A stretch of 64,000 bases of DNA from Methylotenera sp. (GCA_030693535.1 JAUYAL010000026.1:124001-188000), one strand, 5' to 3'. Shown: positions 53,768-63,108, numbered from the stretch's first letter. Made by a program: numbers and translations. The notes: generated from the sequence alone by a model not told the origin.

Positions 53768-55801
53768 ATGAATACACCTACCACAATGAATAAGGAAAAT
53801 TTAGCGTCCTTTCAATTTCCAATTACTCGAAAAACATGGTTGTTATGGGTAATTGTGTCTGCTCTGATTCCAGTTTTGTTCACTATTGTTGGAACAGCAT
53901 TTGGGAAAACGATTCTTCGGACTGATCCGAATGCTGAATTAATAAGAGCGTTAATCTTTGTGTTGATTTTAGGTATACCTATCATCATTCCAACTCTGCA
54001 GTGGATACCATTAAGGCGCTTAATACCGAAACTTGGATTGGTTCCATGGTATTTCGCATCCATGTTCTCGGGAATCATGGTTGTAGTTTTATTGTTTCTC
54101 GCAGAAAAAATGTATAGGCCTCAGCATATATTTTGGCAAGCAGCTTTCCACTTAAATTCGCTACCCTCTATTCATTTTACAAATATATTAAGCCTTCCTT
54201 GGCTGACGCTCTTTGCTTGGGTAACTTTCAGTGCAACTATCACAACTATAATACCTGCGTTTCTATTAGGTAAATCATCAGGCATTAAATGGTATCTATT
54301 TATTTTAGCCGCAATCTTTGGCGCTTGTTGTTCCTCAATAGTTGAGCAACTTTATTTCATATTTCATTTTCATGATTTACCCGTTCGCTCATTAAATGGA
54401 ACTGGATGGGTGTATCGAGTTGAAGTACTTAGTTACATTGGAGTTCTTGGCGCAGTTTTCGGGGCAACGAGTGGAATAGGTCTAATTTTGTTGTTGAAAG
54501 TATTTAGAAAAGTCACCGTTGCGGACAGTCAATTCAATAGTAAACGAATTAGTTTGCTCGCAATGATTGCCATTACGGTGTCTTTGATTATTTATGCACC
54601 TATTGTTTCTTACATTGTAGGTTTTGGCGGGATTAAGTCAGGCTTCCCAGCACTGCACAAGTTATTTACTTTCGCACTTGCTACCGATAAATCAACGGGA
54701 AAGGAAATCTTGCGCTATTCCAATACTGTCGATATTGCTCCACATTACCCATTCATCACTTTTACGCCTGACAGTAAAAGCTTTCTTATGCTGAGCGATG
54801 AAGGCATTTTATCAAGGATTTCACTACAGTCTGGAGAGGCTGTTGGCAAACTTGGTGAGCCTATCGGTAAATTTGAGCAATACGATAGAGCATGGAGCCC
54901 AGACGGACGTTTTTTTGTGTTACGTACCAGTGGGGAAGAGGTGAAAATACCTAATACTAATTACACAAGAAGGCAAAGTCGCTTCCGATTGTATGAATTA
55001 CCCAACTATAAAATCTTAGCTGATTATACCCATGGGTCAAATGACTGTTTTGATCACAGTATTAACTCAATGGCTTTTGAAAATGACAGTAAAAGTCTTT
55101 GGGTGCTCTGTGGACAGTATTATTCAAATCCCAAGCCAGATTCAGTGATGGTAGTTAAATTTTCCATTCCTACGCTAAAAATAATGGATATTCGTGATTA
55201 CGGAAATATTGGTAACGGCAATATGATTGCGCGTGGTATTCAAAGTACAAATGAGGGTGTCTTTATATGGCAACAGGGCTATCAAAAAGAAAATCGTTTA
55301 GTGGCTACTAATTTATCTGACAATCATACTTCATTGACTTTGCCTGACCTCACACAATCTAATCTTGCAGGCACCCTTACATTACAGTCAGAGAAAATTG
55401 AGCAAGGAGAAATTCAGTTATTTTTCTGTGGAAATTCATCTGATGTCTCGGACCCAAGTGAGGTTGAAACAGGCAAGCCAACAGTACATGGTTTCTGTAG
55501 AACACTTACTTTTAATATTGCATCAGGGCAGTTAGTTAGCAAAATTGATGATGCAAATCATAAGCGAATTTTTACAAGCTCAGAGTTGACTACCGATAAA
55601 TTTCACATTGAGACAAGCTGGCAAGACACTAGTAAAGTTGGGGTAATTGTTGTAAAAGATAAAAAAACTGGGCAACAGTTACAAAAAATCGACTCATTGT
55701 CTCAGCGCCTGCTTGGGTATTCGCCAGATGGGCAATGGTTAGTGACTTATACAATAAACAAAAATCGGTTGCGGATATACAAAGTTAATACCCCACACTA
55801 A
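53768..55801 (+). CDS. Multi-span membrane protein with C-terminal beta-propeller-like domain
   Basis: A 677-residue protein not matched to a named family. Residues about 18-285 carry seven or so membrane segments (WLLWVIVSALIPVLFTIVG, then ALIFVLILGIPIIIPTL, and on to VSLIIYAPIVSYIVGF). The remainder shows repeated blade-like motifs with Pro-Asp-Ser/Gly turns: FITFTPDSKSFLML, RAWSPDGRFFVL, SINSMAFENDSKSLWVL, LLGYSPDGQWLVTY, the pattern of WD40/TolB-type propellers. It may be a membrane-tethered sensor or scaffold. It has its own intergenic region on both sides, and a 160-bp repeat lies on each side, so it reads as a self-contained cargo unit of the element. Confidence 0.65.
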   Translation: MNTPTTMNKENLASFQFPITRKTWLLWVIVSALIPVLFTIVGTAFGKTILRTDPNAELIRALIFVLILGIPIIIPTLQWIPLRRLIPKLGLVPWYFASMFSGIMVVVLLFLAEKMYRPQHIFWQAAFHLNSLPSIHFTNILSLPWLTLFAWVTFSATITTIIPAFLLGKSSGIKWYLFILAAIFGACCSSIVEQLYFIFHFHDLPVRSLNGTGWVYRVEVLSYIGVLGAVFGATSGIGLILLLKVFRKVTVADSQFNSKRISLLAMIAITVSLIIYAPIVSYIVGFGGIKSGFPALHKLFTFALATDKSTGKEILRYSNTVDIAPHYPFITFTPDSKSFLMLSDEGILSRISLQSGEAVGKLGEPIGKFEQYDRAWSPDGRFFVLRTSGEEVKIPNTNYTRRQSRFRLYELPNYKILADYTHGSNDCFDHSINSMAFENDSKSLWVLCGQYYSNPKPDSVMVVKFSIPTLKIMDIRDYGNIGNGNMIARGIQSTNEGVFIWQQGYQKENRLVATNLSDNHTSLTLPDLTQSNLAGTLTLQSEKIEQGEIQLFFCGNSSDVSDPSEVETGKPTVHGFCRTLTFNIASGQLVSKIDDANHKRIFTSSELTTDKFHIETSWQDTSKVGVIVVKDKKTGQQLQKIDSLSQRLLGYSPDGQWLVTYTINKNRLRIYKVNTPH

Positions 55802-55880
55802 TTTTTACATACTGAATGGCTGCATTGGGTCGATTCGGGAAGTATATAGTTCACGATTGAGGGTCGGCTATGGGGATTTA

Positions 55881-56043
55881 GCCGTCATACGTCCTTAAAT
55901 TGCAAACGATTCATTTTGGCTAAGATGATTCATTAATCTATGCAAAATAGTTTGCATAAAAGCTGACACTCAAAAATGAGTAAATCAACTTAAACTGTAA
56001 TTTTATGATTCAGTTATTTTTGGTCAAATCAATCACAGAATAC
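55881..56043 (+). repeat. 163-bp island repeat, copy 2
   Basis: Matches 52902-53062 over its whole length with few changes. A further small hairpin GGCTA...TAGCC lies at its left edge. It begins 80 nt after the beta-propeller gene stop. Confidence 0.9.
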
Positions 56044-56091
56044 GGATACCCTTAACTTTTAAGGTAATTTTATTAAATCAACAAATAAATC

Positions 56092-56400
56092 CTATAGTTT
56101 GCACATCATTATTTCAGCGCTATCATTAGTCGAAAATACAAACCTAATTTCTTCTAGCACTTTAGAATTTAGAAACTTCCTAGCTGTTTGAATAAAAATC
56201 TCAATAGCATCTTCTATCTGATAACCGTACACACCTGTCGCAATAGCAGGCAATGTTATACGTTTAATAACATTTTCTTCAGCTAACTTCAATGCGTTAC
56301 AAATACAGAGCGCTAAATTGCTTGGTGGGACAGTCTGTTTAGTTAGGGGTACGACTTTGACAGGTATCCCTTTTAGAACACAGTCCGTAAAAACACGTGT
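56092..56400 (-). pseudogene. Macro-domain protein remnant, N-terminus missing
   Basis: The C-terminal half of a macro (ADP-ribose-binding) domain is clear: LKLAEENVIKRITLPAIATG followed by VYGYQIEDAIEIFIQTA, the GVYG loop being diagnostic. The frame stays open upstream (VPPSNLALCICNA) but lacks an ATG and the N-terminal NAAN-type motif, running into the start of the opposite-strand gene at 56441. A truncated, probably inactive copy is the likely state. Confidence 0.65.
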
Positions 56401-56440
56401 AAACTTTAACTCAGAAAAAATTTGTGATTGAGGTGGAAAA

Positions 56441-57511
56441 ATGAAGTGGTTAGCATTTTTATGTTGGTTTGCTGTGTGGTTTTTAATTTTCTCATTTATA
56501 GTTAATCCCTTAATGCACTCAGAAATAGGTTTGTTTGCATATACACTAATTGCCGTTGTAAATATTGGAATTGGTGCTTTCGGATTCCGTTTAATTTATC
56601 AGCATTTCAAAAAATCCACGCCAATCAGAGAAAACTCACAATCAGTAATAGATAGCGTGGCAGAAAAATCAAAATCAACAGCTACTGTTCTGCAAGAAGT
56701 TGATGGTGATACCCAAAATCAAGACGAATTTTATGAGCAAGCTCTTTTAGAAATCACTGAAAAAAAACAGAAAAAAGGTTTGTGGGCAAGATGCTTAGCT
56801 GAAGTAGATGGTGAAAAAGATAAGGCTACAGCAAGATATATAAAATGTCGAGTTGCTGAGCTATCCGAGATTTATGATTCTCAAAAATTAATATTGAAGG
56901 CTGACAAGCTAAGTCCGTCGAATAAATACACTGCCCCCAAATTGCATGATGTAAATAAAAATTTATATCTCTATATTTTTTATGGGGTTAGTGCATTGGT
57001 TTTAGTGCTTACTTGGAATTATTATCATCAAGATACGATGCATGAACAGAATGTGATTTTAGAGGAAGTTGCACCAGCAGCAGATGCACCTCCCATAGAA
57101 GCAGCAGCAGAAGCTTCCAACAAGATTGCAGAGCAAACAATAAAAACAGGCCCAGATGAATGCATTAATTTAGAACTAGAGCAACCTATCAAATTATCAC
57201 TTCATAACAGGTTCACTGGCAAACTCGCACCAATTGATGGAATTAACTATACTTTAAATATCCCAAGGGTGATGCTTGAGTTCCAAAATGATTACATCCC
57301 ATGTCGGATACGACGCAATGAATTTCAGTTGGACGACATAATCAGCAACACAATTAATAATCTGAATCCAACAATAAAGATGCCTAATTTTGAGCAAAGA
57401 CTTCAAGAAGCTATTAAAAATGATATTAATACCGCTCTGGGGGTAAGTGATGCAAACATACGAGTTGGGGGAGTTACATTTCCTAATAATATGTATGTTT
57501 CACCTGACTAA
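56441..57511 (+). CDS. Hypothetical membrane protein
   Basis: A 356-residue protein of no recognised family. Two membrane segments at the start (about residues 4-24 and 30-52), a charged helical stretch with DEFYEQALLEITEKKQKKGL (about 93-112), a third membrane segment near 178-194 (LYIFYGVSALVLVLTW), an Ala-Glu-rich linker, and a C-terminal domain containing PDECINLELEQPIKLSLHNR. GAGGTGG precedes the ATG well. It stands alone between the macro-domain remnant and the leftward element core genes, so it is likely cargo. Confidence 0.65.
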   Translation: MKWLAFLCWFAVWFLIFSFIVNPLMHSEIGLFAYTLIAVVNIGIGAFGFRLIYQHFKKSTPIRENSQSVIDSVAEKSKSTATVLQEVDGDTQNQDEFYEQALLEITEKKQKKGLWARCLAEVDGEKDKATARYIKCRVAELSEIYDSQKLILKADKLSPSNKYTAPKLHDVNKNLYLYIFYGVSALVLVLTWNYYHQDTMHEQNVILEEVAPAADAPPIEAAAEASNKIAEQTIKTGPDECINLELEQPIKLSLHNRFTGKLAPIDGINYTLNIPRVMLEFQNDYIPCRIRRNEFQLDDIISNTINNLNPTIKMPNFEQRLQEAIKNDINTALGVSDANIRVGGVTFPNNMYVSPD

Positions 57512-57567
57512 TACAAATCAAGTTTGCATTTTGATAACTTCTTGGGACCCAAACTATTTTATACCCA

Positions 57568-58185
57568 TCAACGATAAACACTCCTATGACCCAATGCCAT
57601 TAAATCTCGTAAAAGCATCACCAGTTCGTCATACATCATATTAAAATTTCCTCTGTGATGCTGGTGGATCATTTTATTTTGCGCATCACCAGTCATGTAT
57701 GCTGTAGCAATGTCGACTGATTCAATCATGCTTCGGTAGTTTTTCGCCCATTTATACCATCGTATTGCGTATTCTTCTAACTCGCTGAATGTATCAAGCA
57801 TATCAGGCGAAAATATAGGGTCAAGGCGCGCGCCACGATGCTCTACCAGTTCGCTGTATAGTTTTGCTACTCGCTTAGATACTCCCTCACTGGGGGTTCC
57901 GACTACATAATTTTGCTTAAAGTTATTTAAGTGATCTAAACACTGTTTTGCATGATGCGGAACCAGCCAAGCCTTTCTTATTTTACTGCTAAGGTCTAGT
58001 TCTATCGTGCGTCGTTTTGCTGAAGCTTTTGGCCCTAGTCCTTGGTTAATAATATCTACCTCTTTAATACAAGTCTCACTGAATGATTTTTCATTGAATT
58101 CTATACAAAAGCTATTGAGCTCCTTAACCTCATTTGAGGCGAGATCTCTATTATTTAATTGCCAAATTTCGTTGTTACTCATCAT
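57568..58185 (-). CDS. Hypothetical protein of the element core
   Basis: A 205-residue, mostly helical soluble protein of no recognised family. AGGAG precedes two ATGs (58185 and 58182). It contains YAIRWYKWAKNYRSMIESVD and a His-rich KMIHQHHRGN. It is the distal gene of the leftward run integrase-AlpA-primase and lies 9 nt after the 93-residue gene, so it is likely co-transcribed. Confidence 0.6.
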   Translation of the reverse strand: MMSNNEIWQLNNRDLASNEVKELNSFCIEFNEKSFSETCIKEVDIINQGLGPKASAKRRTIELDLSSKIRKAWLVPHHAKQCLDHLNNFKQNYVVGTPSEGVSKRVAKLYSELVEHRGARLDPIFSPDMLDTFSELEEYAIRWYKWAKNYRSMIESVDIATAYMTGDAQNKMIHQHHRGNFNMMYDELVMLLRDLMALGHRSVYR

Positions 58186-58194
58186 TATTTCTCC

Positions 58195-58476
58195 TTATTT
58201 ATTACAATCTATTGGAGCTAGCCAAAGGCTAGTCGTCCCAGTTTTTCTTTCTTTCCATCCTGTACTCAACATCGCCATTGCCGCCAGCTCGCGTGTAACA
58301 CCAAATAGTGCAGCGATACGACCTAACATTACTGGATTCCATCTTTCAGGGACTGTGCGCTTGTCATGCCATGCATTAATTTGATTTGCTAAGCTAGTTA
58401 GACGATTACTGGGGAATGTCGTCACTGACTGGCGTGCAAGCATTTGTGCTCTTAAATGTTCTGCATAGGACTTCAT
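58195..58476 (-). CDS. Small hypothetical protein, possibly DNA-binding
   Basis: A 93-residue protein. KRTVPERWNPVMLGRIAALF followed by GVTRELAAMAMLSTGWK could form an HTH. AGGA precedes the ATG by 7 nt, and a small palindrome (AGGAC...GTCCT) spans the start codon. It is co-oriented with the primase-helicase and the following 205-residue gene. No family was recognised. Confidence 0.55.
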   Translation of the reverse strand: MKSYAEHLRAQMLARQSVTTFPSNRLTSLANQINAWHDKRTVPERWNPVMLGRIAALFGVTRELAAMAMLSTGWKERKTGTTSLWLAPIDCNK

Positions 58477-58496
58477 GAAGGTGTCCTATCTAATTT

Positions 58497-58785
58497 GCCT
58501 CGGTAACCTATACACGCCTCGGTATGCCTCACTTTGAGTGCCTCAGGAAAATGCCCTAAACCCCCCGCCAAATAACAATGCCTCGGCTGCCTCAGTTGAA
58601 AGTCATATCGCTCTACCTGCAACGCGCGCACCTCTACTACCGACACCACTAAACTAATATTCTCTTTTAAATATAAAGGTAGGTGAGGCACTGAGGTATA
58701 AACTCGTAATTCCTCATGGTTGTTAGGTTGTAGCGCGCCTCGGATGTTTTTATTTTGGTGAGGCATTCTCAGCAACTCCTGAGGC
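58497..58785. repeat. Array of GCCTC-core repeats beside the primase-helicase gene
   Basis: At least ten copies of GCCTC or its complement GAGGC in about 290 bases, mostly extended to GCCTCGG or GCCTCAG: 58497, 58516, 58526, 58540, 58580, 58589, 58685 (inverse), 58737, 58760 (inverse) and 58781 (inverse). The right end overlaps the last codons of the primase-helicase. Iteron-like spacing beside a P4-type primase suggests a replication origin. Confidence 0.6.
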
Positions 58786-61062
58786 AAATGTAGTTTTACG
58801 TTCAATCTCATCTCTCCATGCAGCCTCATTTTGAGATTCCCAATACTGTGGGCGATTAACTGCAATAGCACGTACTTTTCTACCGTTAGATAGGCGTACT
58901 TGATTTTTCCTCGTAAAGGCACCCATTCTTGCAATGGTTTTTCCGACTGTAGAAACAGACGGTGAATTTTTCATTTCTGGGTATTCTCGACAAAATGTAC
59001 TTAATAATTTTTCTGCAGTTGTTACTTCTTGACCTAGTGAAATTGCACTTGTAACAATATCTTTACACCATCTTTCTAAATCAGAACGGCTTGCTTCTAC
59101 CATGTCGAATTTAGCTTGTGTCATCGGAGCTCGGCCTTTTGGGTCAAAACCAGTTAAATCAGTGTCTTGTAAATAATGTAATAAATTCTGTAAGCCACCT
59201 GAATCGCGCCAGTTTACAAACTCATCTATCATGGTTTGCGGTAAGGGTTTTGCAGTTACTTCCCAAATAAAGAATCGTCTGTCGTTATCTGTTAAATGCA
59301 TACCATCAGCGTGGTTTGATAAAAATACTAAATTTAACAAATTAGGAACTACTCGTTTTGGCTGTCCTTTATCATGCGTTCGTAGTGTTGTAGCTGTAGA
59401 CCATATTTTCAACTTGTCTCTTACTTTGTCTGATCTAGCGGCCTTGATTTCATCAGCTATTGCAAAGACAGTGCCAGCAATCCAACCACTAAAATCATCC
59501 TCTACTTCGGACTGACTAATAACTGTAGCGTGTTCTGGCGGGAATAGGTTTTGAACAGATTCAAATAGTAGATTCTTGCCAACACCTTCCTCAGTTGACC
59601 ATATCACTAGGCTAGGGTACATTTTTACACCTGAATGTTGTACTAAATGAGCAACCCATAGCAGAGGGTATCTTTCCTCGCCAAATAAATATGTATAAAG
59701 CTTTTTGAATGGCGTTACATCACCCTGAAGTGCCTTAACTGCGAAGCCTTTCCAGTTGTTCAAGTAGCCATCATTCGTTACTAGTGGTTCATTGGGTCTG
59801 GTGACAATACCTTTATGCTGTCTACGATTTGCGTCACTCATCCACTTTCTAGAGACTGTAATCGGTTTATTCCCGCTGTCAGTTGTAAATTGGTTAGCAT
59901 GTGTATTATTGAATTTTTCGGTTGTTATGAAATCTCTGTAAGTTAGGCGATAAATATTCGCTTCTGCATTTATCCATGCGTATTCTTGGTTCATACGGTC
60001 AACAACAGAGTCGCCAACTTTAGCCTTTGGCTGCCAACCATTCTCACGCGCTTTTTTTAGGATAGAAAGGTGAGTTACTGTTTGCTCGCCAGATTTAACC
60101 TTATTTACTGTTCGTTTTAGTGTATCTTGCCATTGGGTTTCGTTTTCTGTTTTATCAGCGGCTGTAGCGAGATTTTCCCAACTTTCACGTATTTTTATTG
60201 CTTCATTTTCAGGCCACCCCATTGCAACTACTAAGTAAGCTAAAGCACAAACCCCACAGCGCCAATCTTCACGCGATTTTGGATTTGAATAGGCAGTGCA
60301 CAAGGCTTCATAAAAATCCACCTTATTCTCTTCGAAAGGGTAGTTCTCATCATTCTTTACTGAACTAGTGCTTAAATCATTTCCAAGCTTTTTCAAACCT
60401 ATATCTTTAGATTCACTACTATGATTTAGTGCACGAATAAAGCCATCAGCACTTATATTTTGATTTTTATACTTCAGCTTTACTAATTTAGGGTTGCTCT
60501 TATCTTTGTAATTATTGGTGCAGGGCACGCGCAAAACGCTAGCAATATCGGCTGTGCGGGTAGGGTCTGCAGTAAGGCCATGCTTAACTGTTAGCGCTTT
60601 AAATTTACGTGCAGCATCTTGCCACTCAATACGAGGTATCAAACGGTCTAGCGCCCAGTGATTATGGATTCCATTGCCGGAGTCTACAAGGTGAGTTGGT
60701 TGAGGCAGTCCGGCATCTTTGCAAAATGTTTTTAGCGCAGCACCAGCGTCTTTCTTTGTTAAATATCCAGTGCCGTTATCGTACTTTTCTTGACCGCAAT
60801 CTATATCTAGCCAAAACCCTCTGGCACCGACTGCATTAGTCGCCAATCTACTGCTACGGTCTGCAAACTCACTCATAGCAAAATATGCGTCTATGCCTTG
60901 GTTGCTTAACTCTAGCGCCAGATTTACCGCATCATTAACATTATTAACAGGGTGATTTTTAAATCGCTTGTTTTCGAGAGCCCCTATAAAGTGGGAACTG
61001 CCCCCACTGCCCCACATAGCGGATATTAGAGTCGTCGCGTCTTCAGTATTATTATTATTCAT
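58750..61062 (-). CDS. P4-like primase-helicase (AEP-type primase plus DUF5906 helicase)
   Basis: A 770-residue replication protein. The N-terminal third resembles an archaeo-eukaryotic primase/polymerase: FWLDIDCG (metal-binding Asp pair, about residues 86-93) and VDSGNGIHNHWALDR with the conserved His. The C-terminal part is an SF3-type helicase: IWSTEEGVGKNLLFESV (Walker A, about 483-499), FAIADEIKAARSDK (Walker B region) and FLSNHADGMHLTDNDRRFF. It should start and unwind element DNA as alpha protein does in phage P4. It starts next to the AlpA stop (1-nt overlap). GCCTC repeats lie immediately downstream. Confidence 0.88.
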   Translation of the reverse strand: MNNNNTEDATTLISAMWGSGGSSHFIGALENKRFKNHPVNNVNDAVNLALELSNQGIDAYFAMSEFADRSSRLATNAVGARGFWLDIDCGQEKYDNGTGYLTKKDAGAALKTFCKDAGLPQPTHLVDSGNGIHNHWALDRLIPRIEWQDAARKFKALTVKHGLTADPTRTADIASVLRVPCTNNYKDKSNPKLVKLKYKNQNISADGFIRALNHSSESKDIGLKKLGNDLSTSSVKNDENYPFEENKVDFYEALCTAYSNPKSREDWRCGVCALAYLVVAMGWPENEAIKIRESWENLATAADKTENETQWQDTLKRTVNKVKSGEQTVTHLSILKKARENGWQPKAKVGDSVVDRMNQEYAWINAEANIYRLTYRDFITTEKFNNTHANQFTTDSGNKPITVSRKWMSDANRRQHKGIVTRPNEPLVTNDGYLNNWKGFAVKALQGDVTPFKKLYTYLFGEERYPLLWVAHLVQHSGVKMYPSLVIWSTEEGVGKNLLFESVQNLFPPEHATVISQSEVEDDFSGWIAGTVFAIADEIKAARSDKVRDKLKIWSTATTLRTHDKGQPKRVVPNLLNLVFLSNHADGMHLTDNDRRFFIWEVTAKPLPQTMIDEFVNWRDSGGLQNLLHYLQDTDLTGFDPKGRAPMTQAKFDMVEASRSDLERWCKDIVTSAISLGQEVTTAEKLLSTFCREYPEMKNSPSVSTVGKTIARMGAFTRKNQVRLSNGRKVRAIAVNRPQYWESQNEAAWRDEIERKTTFASGVAENASPK

Positions 61063-61322
61063 TAAATCGTCTCTACGTAGTTCCAGGGGTCAGCTAACCA
61101 GCGACGCAACTTACCTAGTCGCCATCTAGTGCATCTAGTGCCGAACTTTTCTGGGGATGGAAAGCTATGTTTTTTTATTCTGCCGTAGATGGCAGTCGTT
61201 TTGAGACCGGAAACATCGCTGACTACTTGGATATTGACTAATGCATCATCAGGCAATGAATTTACGGGTAGGGATATTGGTCGACGCGGTTCGCGCGGTT
61301 TTAAATCATTAGTTTTGGTCAT
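61062..61322 (-). CDS. AlpA-family transcriptional regulator
   Basis: An 86-residue protein with the MerR/AlpA-type HTH: VNIQVVSDVSGLKTTAIYGR, then FPSPEKFGTRCTRWRLGKLR and the RRWLADP ending. AlpA proteins activate excision or element genes in P4-like and CP4-57-like elements. It overlaps the primase-helicase start by one base, so they are coupled, and lies 84 nt after a small hypothetical gene downstream of the integrase. Confidence 0.9.
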   Translation of the reverse strand: MTKTNDLKPREPRRPISLPVNSLPDDALVNIQVVSDVSGLKTTAIYGRIKKHSFPSPEKFGTRCTRWRLGKLRRWLADPWNYVETI

Positions 61323-61406
61323 TTTGAAACCTCAGTTGTTCATGTGGTTTCTACTTTCCGCTTTTCCCTTCGTGTAGAAAATAATTATCGATTATTGCAG
61401 GGGGTC

Positions 61407-61886
61407 TTATTCTATAGCATCGGCAATTTGGATAAAAACCCGAGCGAGTTTCTTCGCTATAATTTCTCTGAAGTCACTTCTTTCTATATTCCCGCGTTGT
61501 GAAGCTAGGATATAGCCGTGCCGAATAAGTATTTGTTCAAGCTCTGTGGAAGACTGTGCAGCAGACAATGAGTATCTGGGAAGTTTTATATTATGCCATT
61601 TAAGACTCAAAAAATACTCAGACAAATCTACATATAGCGCAATCCGGCCTAACCGTTTGTTGCCCTTACCTCGTGTGCCAAGTGCAGCTTCTGCAACACA
61701 AAGCGCATAAAATTCAATATCAGTGCCATACTCAACGGTGGCAACTGGAACGATTATTGTAGTCTTCGGCTGCCTGCCACTTGGTCTGCCGGCTCTGGGG
61801 TGATTTTCAAAATGTCGCGCCTTAGCTTTAATCCGTTTGTCAGCTTCATCTGCTTGTTTTTGTATTTGTTCAGGTAGGTTGCTCAT
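61407..61886 (-). CDS. Hypothetical protein downstream of the integrase
   Basis: A 159-residue basic protein of no recognised family. The N-terminus is charged and helical (QIQKQADEADKRIKAKARHF), followed by a Gly-Pro-rich HPRAGRPSGRQPKT and a folded part with LGRIALYVDLSEYFLSLKWH. Its start overlaps the integrase stop, so it is translationally linked and probably acts with integration or element maintenance. Confidence 0.6.
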   Translation of the reverse strand: MSNLPEQIQKQADEADKRIKAKARHFENHPRAGRPSGRQPKTTIIVPVATVEYGTDIEFYALCVAEAALGTRGKGNKRLGRIALYVDLSEYFLSLKWHNIKLPRYSLSAAQSSTELEQILIRHGYILASQRGNIERSDFREIIAKKLARVFIQIADAIE

Positions 61887-63106
61887 TACGCAACCTCCGC
61901 GCGAATAGGTAATACATCCGCCCCCGTTTTAAGCTTATCCAAATAATCAGCCCAAGCCTGCATCATCTTACGGCGTTCTACTAAGTGTGCCGTGCGGTTG
62001 TAAGCTCTGCCGTTAGGGTCGCGCACTGCATGCGCTAATTGATGTTCAATAAAGTCAGGTCTAAATCCCATAACTTCATCTAAGATAGTGCGCGCTAGTG
62101 CTCTAAATCCGTGGGCGGTCATTTCATCATGCCCATAACCAATGCGACGCAGAGCTGCATTAATTGAGTTGTTACTCATGGGTCTGTCACTAGTTCGCAC
62201 GCTTGGGAAGAGATACTTGCCGCTGCCTGTAAGAGGTTTTAATTCATTTAATATTTTAATCGCTTGTGTAGATAATGGTACAAGGTGCGCCATGCCCATT
62301 TTCATTTTTTCGGCGGGGATGTTCCACTCTGAGATGTCAAGGTCAAATTCAGCCCATTCGGCATTACGCAACTCGCCGGGACGAGTAAACAACATAGGGG
62401 ATAATTGTAGGGCACACTTAACGCTGAAAGTGCCCTTATATCCATCAATAGAACGTAACAATCCCCCAACTTCTTTAGGTGCTGTTATTGCTGCTCGATG
62501 GGTTACTACTACAGGCTCAAGTGCACCACGTAAATCAGCGGCAACGTTATATTCAGCTCGACCAGTAACAATCCCATATAGGAATACTTTATTAGCAAGT
62601 CTCAATGCTCTATGAGCCAACTCATTAGCTCCTCTGCTCTCTATTCGTTGAATTGCGCTTAAAAGCTCTGGTGCTTTAATCTCTTTCAATGGGCGTTTTC
62701 CAAGCCATGGGAGTAAACAATTATTAAGTATAAGGTTGTGTCTTTTCTGTGTGGCTTCAGAGTTTTTCTTTGCCTGTTTAATCATCCACTCATCGGCCAC
62801 AGCTTTAAATGTGTTTGTGGCGTTAACGCGCATGTCGATTTTAGATTGTTGTTTTATTGCTGAGGGGTTTAGTCCATTAGCAATTTGCTTGCGTGCTTCT
62901 TCACGGCGTTCACGCGCATCTTTCAGACTTACTTCAGGATAAGTGCCAAGTGATAATAGTTTTTCTTTTCCTGCATATCTGTATTTAAGCCGCCACCACC
63001 TGCCACCGCTAGGGGTAACAAGTAAGAATAGACCGCCACCATCAAATAATTTTTGTTGTTTGCTTAAGGGTTTTGAGTTGCGTATTGTTTTATCAGTGAT
63101 CGTCAT
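61886..63106 (-). CDS. int: Tyrosine site-specific integrase, P4/CP4-57 type
   Basis: A 406-residue integrase with the N-terminal DUF4102 arm-binding region (LSKQQKLFDGGGLFLLVTPS). Catalytic residues are visible: Arg in MLFTRPGELRNAEW, His-x-x-Arg in MTAHGFRALARTIL, His in HQLAHAVRD, and the nucleophile Tyr in RAYNRTAHLVERR. It catalyses recombination between the element and the tRNA-Arg 3' end located 180 bp upstream. AGGAG lies 10 nt before the ATG. Copies of a GTTACCCCC motif sit right at its promoter, so the integrase may control its own expression. Confidence 0.95.
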   Translation of the reverse strand: MTITDKTIRNSKPLSKQQKLFDGGGLFLLVTPSGGRWWRLKYRYAGKEKLLSLGTYPEVSLKDARERREEARKQIANGLNPSAIKQQSKIDMRVNATNTFKAVADEWMIKQAKKNSEATQKRHNLILNNCLLPWLGKRPLKEIKAPELLSAIQRIESRGANELAHRALRLANKVFLYGIVTGRAEYNVAADLRGALEPVVVTHRAAITAPKEVGGLLRSIDGYKGTFSVKCALQLSPMLFTRPGELRNAEWAEFDLDISEWNIPAEKMKMGMAHLVPLSTQAIKILNELKPLTGSGKYLFPSVRTSDRPMSNNSINAALRRIGYGHDEMTAHGFRALARTILDEVMGFRPDFIEHQLAHAVRDPNGRAYNRTAHLVERRKMMQAWADYLDKLKTGADVLPIRAEVA

Positions 63107-63108
63107 GT

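Noticed and set aside
53735..53768. Integron attC site ending in GTTAGGC before the beta-propeller gene
   Set aside because: CGTTAGGC is present at about 53750, but no matching GCCTAAC partner arm or imperfect attC stem was found upstream, and no integron integrase is in the window.
58473..58934. 153-codon leftward open frame
   Set aside because: It overlaps the end of the primase-helicase by about 185 bases in another frame, and the remainder is the GCCTC repeat array. No family resemblance and no good ribosome site.
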